From the NCBI GenBank assembly GCA_964507405.1, contig CAZDPJ010000036.1, forward strand, positions 1-10,156: a stretch of DNA of 10,156 nucleotides, given 5' to 3'. Under the pieces are notes generated by a model. The model made no database searches and was not told the DNA's origin. It was given only the letters and a program-made list of their open reading frames with translations. Shown here in pieces: positions 1 to 4,972 of the stretch. The position numbers were made by a program, and so were the translations under genes. Position 1 is the stretch's first letter, and the number at the start of each line of letters is the position of its first letter. Source of the DNA: UMGS75 sp964507405. Its GTDB lineage: Bacteria; Bacillota_I; Bacilli_A; ML615J-28; CAG-313.

Positions 1-2
1 TA

Positions 3-42
3 GTAATCGTTCTAACACCTATGGTAATCGTTCTAACACCTA
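3..42. repeat. Two-copy 21-bp tandem repeat at the window edge
   Basis: The 19-base unit GTAATCGTTCTAACACCTA occurs identically at 3-21 and 24-42, giving a period of 21 bp. Because 21 is a multiple of three, an open frame through it repeats seven residues. On the plus strand, frame 2-49 reads NRSNTYG-NRSNTYI and then stops with TAA at 47-49. On the minus strand, one frame reads GVRTITI-GVRTIT with no start in view. The array probably continues to the left, outside the window. It may be the 3' end of a plus-strand gene with a heptad-repeat tail, or a non-coding minisatellite. I do not recognise the protein. Confidence 0.7.
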
Positions 43-79
43 CATCTAAAAATGGCTAGAAAAGCTATAATTTAGATAC

Positions 80-116
80 AAAAAGTCCACCAGACCATAA
101 AATCTGACGGACTTTT
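80..116. terminator. Terminator-like hairpin, either direction
   Basis: AAAAAGTCC (80-88) pairs with GGACTTTT (109-116). An inner CAGA/TCTG pairing adds four base pairs beyond a 2x2 internal loop. The stem is flanked by A on the left and T on the right, so it could end transcripts in either direction. It lies 30 nt after the TAA at 47-49 and could terminate a plus-strand gene ending there. The tRNA already has its own terminator, so the hairpin is not needed for that. Confidence 0.45.
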
Positions 117-161
117 ACACTGAAAGTGCCATTTTCAACCTTAAAACACCTAAAAAAGCGT

Positions 162-203
162 AAAAAAATAGTCTTGACACCTTTTATTCAGTGTATCAAG
201 ACT
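162..203 (-). terminator. Rho-independent terminator of the tRNA-Ser transcript
   Basis: Read on the minus strand, AGTCTTGATACAC (203-191) pairs with GTGTCAAGACT (180-170) with a 2-nt bulge and a 10-nt loop, and is followed by a run of seven T (168-162). It begins 12 nt beyond the CCA end of the tRNA, the expected place for a tRNA transcript terminator. Confidence 0.8.
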
Positions 204-215
204 AATCATTTTTAA

Positions 216-304
216 TGGCGGAGGAAAGGGGATTTGAACCCCTGCACCACTTCTGATCTACCTGCTTTCGAAACAGGACCCTTCAACCACTTGGGTATTC
301 CTCC
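216..304 (-). tRNA. tRNA-Ser (anticodon CGA), CCA encoded
   Basis: Read on the minus strand, the acceptor arms are GGAGGAA (304-298) and TTCCTCC (226-220), followed by discriminator G and an encoded CCA (218-216). The anticodon stem CCTGT/GCAGG encloses the loop TTCGAAA, giving anticodon CGA, which reads UCG. The long variable arm, with an ATCA/TGGT stem, is typical of serine tRNAs. The T arm is AGGGG-TTCAAAT-CCCCT. CGA is usually an extra isoacceptor in AT-rich genomes, where UGA can cover UCG by wobble. The 5' end overlaps a possible small ORF, and a terminator follows at 162-203. No tRNA promoter with a good -35 is evident, so read-through from coaX is possible. Confidence 0.95.
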
Positions 305-423
305 TTTTTTGTTTTATTACGTGAATCGTAATAAACTTGTGATTTAATTTTATTATTAATTTTTTGAACAGTTTGAATAAACATTAATGGTTCATTATTA
401 TGTTCTTTTTTTTTATTATTCAT
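283..423 (-). CDS. Possible 46-aa basic small protein overlapping tRNA-Ser
   Basis: An ATG at 423 is preceded by GGTGAT (434-429), the same Shine-Dalgarno form used by ispH and rbr in this window. The frame runs 46 codons to TGA at 285-283. The product is Lys- and Asn-rich (start MNNKKKEHNN, middle FIQTVQKINNKIK, end KKEEYPSG) with no membrane segment, and I recognise no family. Two overlapping TATAAT hexamers (445-440 and 440-435) lie just upstream, but no good -35 is seen. It follows coaX by 37 nt with no terminator between, so it may be co-transcribed. Its last seven codons lie inside the tRNA-Ser 5' half, which is unusual: tRNA processing would cut the message. It may be a chance frame. 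The good ribosome site and the length without a stop in such AT-rich DNA argue for a second look. Confidence 0.3.
   Translation of the reverse strand: MNNKKKEHNNEPLMFIQTVQKINNKIKSQVYYDSRNKTKKEEYPSG
314..334. repeat. Perfect 8-bp inverted repeat 5' of tRNA-Ser
   Basis: TTATTACG (314-321) and CGTAATAA (327-334) are perfect inverted arms around a 5-nt loop, ending 10 nt before the mature tRNA 5' end. No T run follows on either strand, so it is not an ordinary terminator. It could be a precursor-tRNA leader hairpin, a weak operator, or chance within the small ORF. Confidence 0.45.
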
Positions 424-460
424 TTAATATCACCATTATATTATATGAAAAGAAGTAAAA

Positions 461-1213
461 TTAATTCATATAATATAAGGAAAGAAGTCCTTCTAATAAT
501 ATATTAGGTTCATCTGAATATTTAAAATTAAGAATAGTCTTAACATATGATGCTAAACCACCAGTAAGAATTACTACTGTATTTTCATCATTTAATTCTT
601 GATTTATTTTTTTAACCATTCCATCTATAAGAAAACTAAATCCATAAATCATTCCACTTTGAATGCAAGTTTGTGTATCTGTTCCTATTACTTTTGATGG
701 AATATCCATTGGAACATCAGATAGTTTTGCTGCAGAATTAATTAAACTAGCTAATGATTTTAATAATCCTGGGCTTATTGCTCCTCCTAAATATTCATTG
801 TTTTTACTTACAACTATAAATTTACTGGCTGTTCCTAAATCAACAATTATAATATTTTGATTAGGATATTTTTTAGAAGCCCCAACTGCATCACAAAGTA
901 AATCTGAACCAAGTTGACTTGGATTATCAATTTTATATGTTAATCCAGAATTAAGAAATGGATTTACTAATAATGGTGAAAGATTAAAATATTTATGACA
1001 CATTGTAACTAAAATATTATCGATTTGAGGTACAACGCTAGAAATGGCAATTCCTTCAACAGTACATTTTCCAATTATTTCTTTAAATTTATGATAGTAC
1101 TCATCTTCAGTTAAACTACTGTTAGTAATAAATCGATATGTTGAAATTATTTTTTTATTTTCAACAATTCCAAGTACTATATTTGAATTTCCTACATCAA
1201 ATAACAATAACAT
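461..1213 (-). CDS. coaX: Type III pantothenate kinase
   Basis: This enzyme phosphorylates pantothenate, the first step of coenzyme A synthesis, in the cytoplasm. It belongs to the ASKHA fold and not to the CoaA or CoaW kinases. The 250 residues match the family length. Visible motifs are the phosphate loop DVGNS (6-10), GSD with the expected catalytic Asp (102-104), DLGTAS (125-130), GGAISPG (143-149) and LTGGL (216-220). The usual GxDR motif is GSDL here, and the usual TATT after DLG/DFG is TASK. These may be a subfamily trait, since the rest of the site is intact. The start is supported by AGAGGTGG at 1225-1218 and a near-consensus promoter at 1232-1260. No terminator is visible after the stop, so transcription may continue into the small ORF and tRNA-Ser. 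Confidence 0.93.
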   Translation of the reverse strand: MLLLFDVGNSNIVLGIVENKKIISTYRFITNSSLTEDEYYHKFKEIIGKCTVEGIAISSVVPQIDNILVTMCHKYFNLSPLLVNPFLNSGLTYKIDNPSQLGSDLLCDAVGASKKYPNQNIIIVDLGTASKFIVVSKNNEYLGGAISPGLLKSLASLINSAAKLSDVPMDIPSKVIGTDTQTCIQSGMIYGFSFLIDGMVKKINQELNDENTVVILTGGLASYVKTILNFKYSDEPNILLEGLLSLYYMN

Positions 1214-1231
1214 TTTACCACCTCTATAATT

Positions 1232-1260
1232 ATTATACTACTTTTATCTATTTTTTTCAA
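1232..1260 (-). promoter_or_regulatory. coaX promoter
   Basis: TTGAAA (1260-1255), a 17-bp spacer and TATAAT (1237-1232). The predicted transcript start is only about 12 nt before the ATG, so the leader is little more than the ribosome site. It lies 2 nt beyond the rubrerythrin terminator. Confidence 0.8.
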
Positions 1261-1261
1261 A

Positions 1262-1290
1262 TAAAAAACAGATATATAAAATATACCTGT
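1262..1290 (-). terminator. rbr terminator
   Basis: On the minus strand ACAGGTATAT (1290-1281) pairs with ATATATCTGT (1277-1268) through a 3-nt loop, with one G-T wobble. A T run (1268-1263) follows. It starts 9 nt after the rbr stop and separates rbr from the coaX promoter. Confidence 0.8.
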
Positions 1291-1299
1291 TAGTAAATT

Positions 1300-1833
1300 T
1301 TAGTAATTAGTAGCTCTTACTTCAAAATAAGCTTGAGGATGAGCACATACAGGGCATGCTTTAGGAGCTGTTTCACCAATATAAATATGGCCACAATTTC
1401 TACATACCCAAGCAGTAACACCTGCTTTTGCGAAGACTTGTGCAACTTCAATATTTTCAACTAATTTACGATATCTTTCTTCATGAGCTTTTTCAATTGC
1501 AGCTACGCCTTCAAATTGTCTAGCTAATGCTTCAAAGCCTTCTTCTCTTGCTGTTTTTGCAAATTCAGCATACATTTCAGTCCATTCATAGTTTTCACCT
1601 TCAGCTGCAGCAACTAAGTTTTGAGCAGTAGTTCCAATTCCACCTAAGGCTTTAAACCATAGTTTAGCGTGTTCTTTTTCATTTTCGGCTGTTTCTAGAA
1701 AAATCGCTGCAATTTGTTCATAGCCTTCTTTTTTAGCAACACTTGCAAAATAAGTATACTTATTTCTTGCTTGTGATTCACCAGCAAAAGCTGTTAATAA
1801 ATTTTGTTCTGTTTTTGTTCCTTTTAAGTTCAT
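1300..1833 (-). CDS. rbr: Rubrerythrin
   Basis: A non-haem di-iron peroxidase that reduces hydrogen peroxide with electrons from its rubredoxin domain, protecting anaerobes from oxygen. The product has 177 residues, the compact form of the family. The N-terminal ferritin-like four-helix domain shows GES with E19, the ligand motif ExxH (E52, H55), AREEGF (95-100) and IEKAHEERY (113-121). The C-terminal rubredoxin domain has CRNC (144-147) and CPVC (160-163). The ATG at 1833 is chosen because GGGGTGAT (1844-1837) precedes it. An in-frame TTG at 1878 would add 15 residues, but that TTG is the first triplet of the -35 box and cannot be translated from this promoter. The gene is monocistronic, divergent from ispH, and has its own terminator. 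No convincing PerR-type operator is seen. Confidence 0.95.
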   Translation of the reverse strand: MNLKGTKTEQNLLTAFAGESQARNKYTYFASVAKKEGYEQIAAIFLETAENEKEHAKLWFKALGGIGTTAQNLVAAAEGENYEWTEMYAEFAKTAREEGFEALARQFEGVAAIEKAHEERYRKLVENIEVAQVFAKAGVTAWVCRNCGHIYIGETAPKACPVCAHPQAYFEVRATNY

Positions 1834-1849
1834 TTTATCACCCCAAACA

Positions 1850-1878
1850 ATTATACTAATTTTTATAGTTTTAGTCAA
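1850..1878 (-). promoter_or_regulatory. rbr promoter
   Basis: TTGACT (1878-1873), a 17-bp spacer and TATAAT (1855-1850), followed 5 nt later by the ribosome site GGGGTGAT. The predicted leader is about 10 nt. It lies back to back with the ispH promoter, the two -35 boxes being 17 bp apart. Confidence 0.85.
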
Positions 1879-1895
1879 ATTTTTGTTCTTGTAAA

Positions 1896-1924
1896 TTGCA
1901 TTTTTCTCTTATTTTTTGTATAAT
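1896..1924 (+). promoter_or_regulatory. ispH promoter
   Basis: TTGCAT (1896-1901), a 17-bp T-rich spacer and TATAAT (1919-1924). The predicted start is near 1931, directly before the ribosome site GGTGAT (1932-1937), so the leader is very short. Confidence 0.8.
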
Positions 1925-1940
1925 ATTTAATGGTGATAAT

Positions 1941-2849
1941 ATGAGTATAATAATTAAGACACCTCATCAAGGTTTTTGTTATGGGGTAAAACATTCTATT
2001 AAGATGGTAATTGATGTATTAAATGATAAATCATATCCAAGACCAATTTATTTATTGAATAGTATTGTTCATAATGATGATGTAAATAATTATTTTAAAG
2101 AACAAGGTGTTATTGTTTTAGAAGGTAAATCTAAATTAGATTTACTAGATAACATTAAAACAGGAACAGTTATTTTTTCTGCTCATGGCGTAAGTGATTT
2201 AGTAAAAGAAAAAGCTAAACTAAAAAACATTACTACTGTTGATGCAACTTGCCCTTTTGTTGAAAAATCTTATCAATTAATTAAAAAATACATTAATAAT
2301 GGTTATCATTTATTATATATTGGTAAAGAAAATCATCCTGAAACTGAAGCAGTTCTAACTTTTGGTGAAAATATTACCTTAATTAATAATAATAATATTA
2401 ATTATTCTTTTAATAATTCATCATTACTTGCTATTGCGCATCAAACAACAATGTCAGATTATGATGTAAAATCTATATATGATAAAGTAATTGAAAAGCA
2501 CCCCAATATAATAGTTTTACCAATGATGTGCAATGCGACAAAACTAAGGCAAGATGATTTAAAAGAAGTCTTATCTACTACTGTTCTTGATAATGCTTTA
2601 ATTATTATTGTTGGTGACCATCATAGTAATAACTGTACTAAATTATTTGAATTATCACAAATGTATAGTAAAAATGTTTTATTTGTAGCATCATATGAAG
2701 AACTAAAAAATGTAAGTCTTACTGAATATGATACATTTATTATTTCATCTGGTACTTCAACTCCAATTATAAATGTAAATAATATTGAAAAATATTTATC
2801 AAATAAAAAAACACATAAAACAACTAATCTAAAAAAATATATTAATTAA
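1941..2849 (+). CDS. ispH: 4-hydroxy-3-methylbut-2-enyl diphosphate reductase (IspH)
   Basis: The last enzyme of the MEP isoprenoid pathway: it reduces HMBPP to IPP and DMAPP with a [4Fe-4S] cluster. The 302 residues match the family. The three cluster cysteines are seen in GFCYG (C13), DATCPFV (C104) and MMCNAT (C197). Substrate-site motifs are VHN (H44), SAHGVS (H82), NHPET with the catalytic Glu (E134), AHQTTMS (166-172), HSNN (228-231) and GTSTP (271-275). The segment GDHHSNNC replaces the usual GGKNSSNT but keeps the Ser-Asn part. The start at 1941 is set by GGTGAT at 1932-1937. An in-frame TTG at 1896 is the -35 box and not a start. A Lys/Asn-rich tail of about 15 residues ends the protein. 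The gene is monocistronic and converges on the ABC pair through a shared terminator. Confidence 0.95.
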   Translation: MSIIIKTPHQGFCYGVKHSIKMVIDVLNDKSYPRPIYLLNSIVHNDDVNNYFKEQGVIVLEGKSKLDLLDNIKTGTVIFSAHGVSDLVKEKAKLKNITTVDATCPFVEKSYQLIKKYINNGYHLLYIGKENHPETEAVLTFGENITLINNNNINYSFNNSSLLAIAHQTTMSDYDVKSIYDKVIEKHPNIIVLPMMCNATKLRQDDLKEVLSTTVLDNALIIIVGDHHSNNCTKLFELSQMYSKNVLFVASYEELKNVSLTEYDTFIISSGTSTPIINVNNIEKYLSNKKTHKTTNLKKYIN

Positions 2850-2874
2850 AAAATCTACCTAGGTAGATTTTTTT
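2848..2874. terminator. Bidirectional terminator shared by ispH and the ABC permease gene
   Basis: The 13 bases 2848-2860 are exactly complementary to 2861-2873, a perfect palindrome centred on CCTAGG, with A on the left flank and T on the right. It serves as an intrinsic terminator on both strands. It overlaps the last bases of both stop codons (TAA at 2847-2849 plus, TAA at 2875-2873 minus), so two genes end within one 27-bp element. Confidence 0.9.
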
Positions 2875-4069
2875 ATCTATTAAACATGATTTTTTCACTT
2901 TTAAACATTTGTTTTACAATTGTTAAAATAATTATGAAATAAATTAAATTAGAACCTAAGATAACTAGAAAATACTTTAGTAATAATTCATTCATAAATA
3001 TACCTTTAAGTCCTAAAGTAAGATTATAAATAGGAATAAAATAAGGTAAAATACTTGTTGGAATACTCGTATTAAACATTGTAAATACTCCACTAATTAT
3101 TCCAATTAAATAAATAGGCATTGCATACATTGTTGCTTCTTTAGTTGATTTTGCGAAAGTTGATGCAACTAAGAATAGGCTAACAGCAAGTAATGATATT
3201 AAAATAATTATAACTAATAATTCACATACAGGTCCAAATGACATTGTAAAGACAATATCCGAATTACCAAATGCGGCTAAATAATTTGATAATGAAGCCA
3301 TTAAACCAATAAATGAACAAATTGAAGATATGATTGTAAGAATAATAGCCGAAACAATTTTACCTAAAATAATTTGGTCTTTACTAATTGGAGCCATAAG
3401 CATTGTTGCAATCGTGCCTCTTTCTTTTTCTCCAGCAATTGAGTCAGAACCAATTGATAATGCCCCCGCAAATATAAAGGTCATAATTAACATTGGAGCC
3501 ATAATCGCAAGAATAAAGGCATTTTGTTCAGTTTCCGTTGCTAAATCAATGGACATAAAATCTATTTGATATTCGTTTAAAGAAGATACTTTTGTATTAA
3601 TTATCTCTTTAATTAATTCACCAATTGTATTTGAAAATTCATTTTTAGTATGAGTATATACTTTAACTACAGTTTCCCCTTTTACTGTTCCATTAATTAT
3701 TTTATCGAAATTAGTATCACAATATACCCATACATCGGTATCACCATTTTTCATTGATTCATACATTTTATTATAAAAGTTGCTATCTTGATCTAAATCA
3801 TTAATTGTAACGTCTTCATTTAAGTTTTCTGTTTTAATATTATATGGAGGGATAACTAAAATATCATTTAATGATGATGATGAAGTTATATTCACAACTT
3901 TATATTCATGCTCTAATAATTTTTGACTTTGACTTTTTGCACTTGTACCCATTAATGAATACATAATAAAGATTAAAATAGCAGGAAGTAAAAAGGTAGA
4001 AATAATTAAACGCGGACTTTTAAATATTTTATCTAATTCTTTTTTTACAATATTTAAAACATTTTTCAT
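2873..4069 (-). CDS. natB: ABC-2 type exporter permease, NatB-like
   Basis: Membrane half of an ABC exporter. One helix near residues 21-40 (FLLPAILIFIMY) is followed by a large hydrophilic segment of about 145 residues, predicted outside. A membrane block of about five helices then fills 185-386. The cytoplasmic stretch IAGEKERGTIATMLMAPIS (211-229) between helices 2 and 3 is the hallmark of the NatB/ABC-2 family. The 398 residues match NatB proteins. The ATG overlaps the ATPase stop as ATGA (4069-4066), and AAGGAA lies just upstream inside the ATPase gene, so translation is probably coupled. In Bacillus NatAB exports sodium, but relatives carry drugs, peptides or unknown substrates. The substrate here cannot be told, so the symbol is by resemblance only. 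Confidence 0.85.
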   Translation of the reverse strand: MKNVLNIVKKELDKIFKSPRLIISTFLLPAILIFIMYSLMGTSAKSQSQKLLEHEYKVVNITSSSSLNDILVIPPYNIKTENLNEDVTINDLDQDSNFYNKMYESMKNGDTDVWVYCDTNFDKIINGTVKGETVVKVYTHTKNEFSNTIGELIKEIINTKVSSLNEYQIDFMSIDLATETEQNAFILAIMAPMLIMTFIFAGALSIGSDSIAGEKERGTIATMLMAPISKDQIILGKIVSAIILTIISSICSFIGLMASLSNYLAAFGNSDIVFTMSFGPVCELLVIIILISLLAVSLFLVASTFAKSTKEATMYAMPIYLIGIISGVFTMFNTSIPTSILPYFIPIYNLTLGLKGIFMNELLLKYFLVILGSNLIYFIIILTIVKQMFKSEKIMFNR

Positions 4070-4854
4070 TTTCCTTCACCTACTTCCTTCTTATATAATT
4101 CAAAGAAAACATCTTCTAAATCATGATTAGGATAAGATGATAATACATTTGTTAATGAATCACATAGAATCATTTTACCATTAATTATGATGCCTACACG
4201 GTCACAAAGTTTTTCAACTAAATTCATTATATGAGTACTAATAATAATAGTTTTATTTTGTTTTTTAAGTTCAATTAAATAATCAGTTACTTGTTTCGCA
4301 GTTAATACATCAAGTCCGTTGGTTGGTTCATCAAAGATAATAATATCAGGATCATTAACAAGACTTACAACAATTGATGTTTTTTGTTTCATACCTGTTG
4401 ACAAATCACTAATTTTTACTTCTGAGAATTTATCTATACCAAACTTTTTAAATAACTCATTACGTCTTGAATCAATTTTTGTTTGATCTAAGTCATAAAA
4501 CTTCGCATAATAATTAAAGGCATATGTCGGTGTCATTTGTTCTTCTAACTTTAATTCATTAGTTAGAAAACAAATGTGTTTTTTTACTTCAATTTCATTT
4601 AAACTATTAATTCCATTAATAACGATACTACCACTATCTGGTTTAATTAATGTAGAAATACATCTTAAGGTAGTGGTTTTACCAGCTCCGTTTGGTCCAA
4701 GGAGTCCAAATATTTCTCCTTTATATGTTTCAAAACTGACATCATTAACAGCAACCTTTTTATTATTAGCTGTATTTTCAACCTTCATTTGCTTTTTAGA
4801 TATTACAAAAGTCTTAAGTAAATTTTTAACGATTATTGTTTGTTCTTTATTCAT
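4066..4854 (-). CDS. natA: ABC exporter ATPase, NatA-like
   Basis: Cytoplasmic nucleotide-binding subunit that powers the permease encoded next to it. The 262 residues carry all ABC motifs: Walker A GPNGAGKT (53-60), signature LSTGM (151-155, the NatA-like variant of LSGGQ), Walker B IIIFDEP (171-177), D-loop GLD (180-182) and switch His STH (206-208). The Q-loop region reads FLTNE, as in NatA-type proteins, instead of the usual Q. A stretch of about 15 polar residues (20-34, KKQMKVENTANNKK) is inserted before the first core strand. The start is supported by AGGAAG upstream and by an excellent promoter at 4883-4911. The gene ends in TGA overlapping the permease ATG, so the two form an operon ending at the 2848-2874 terminator. 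Confidence 0.9.
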   Translation of the reverse strand: MNKEQTIIVKNLLKTFVISKKQMKVENTANNKKVAVNDVSFETYKGEIFGLLGPNGAGKTTTLRCISTLIKPDSGSIVINGINSLNEIEVKKHICFLTNELKLEEQMTPTYAFNYYAKFYDLDQTKIDSRRNELFKKFGIDKFSEVKISDLSTGMKQKTSIVVSLVNDPDIIIFDEPTNGLDVLTAKQVTDYLIELKKQNKTIIISTHIMNLVEKLCDRVGIIINGKMILCDSLTNVLSSYPNHDLEDVFFELYKKEVGEGK

Positions 4855-4882
4855 TATTTCACTTCCTAAATTCTAATGTAAT

Positions 4883-4911
4883 ATTCTACCATTTGAATAT
4901 TATTTTGTCAA
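4883..4911 (-). promoter_or_regulatory. natAB promoter
   Basis: A perfect -35 TTGACA (4911-4906), a 17-bp spacer and TAGAAT (4888-4883) with an extended -10 TG at 4891-4890. It diverges from the glycosidase promoter at 4916-4945, so the two promoters occupy adjoining DNA. Confidence 0.85.
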
Positions 4912-4915
4912 ATAT

Positions 4916-4945
4916 TTTCCATTTAATTAAATAATATGATATAAT
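4916..4945 (+). promoter_or_regulatory. Promoter of the secreted phosphodiester glycosidase gene
   Basis: TATAAT (4940-4945) with an extended -10 TG (4937-4938). A weak -35, TTTCCA (4916-4921), lies 18 bp upstream. A strong ribosome site, AAGGGAGG (4961-4968), follows. Confidence 0.65.
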
Positions 4946-4972
4946 GTTATTGTAAATTTTAAGGGAGGCTAT

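Noticed and set aside
3..42. CRISPR array at the left edge
   Set aside because: The units are tandem with only 2 nt between them, so there are no spacers, and no cas gene is in view.
663..860. Plus-strand open frame opposite coaX
   Set aside because: It is antisense to conserved coaX motifs, with no ribosome site; a shadow frame.
1834..1940. PerR-type or other palindromic operator between rbr and ispH
   Set aside because: I looked for a TTATAAT-N-ATTATAA-like palindrome because rubrerythrin is often peroxide-regulated, but found only the two promoters.
3330..3569. Plus-strand open frame opposite the ABC permease
   Set aside because: It is antisense to the conserved EKERGT region, with no ribosome site; its hydrophobic look mirrors the permease codons.
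4066..4854. Mycoplasma-type code with TGA as Trp
   Set aside because: natA ends with TGA overlapping the next ATG, Trp is written TGG throughout, and no long frame has an internal TGA.
4574..4876. Plus-strand open frame opposite the natA 5' end
   Set aside because: It is antisense to the Walker A region of natA and runs across its start and ribosome site; a shadow frame.
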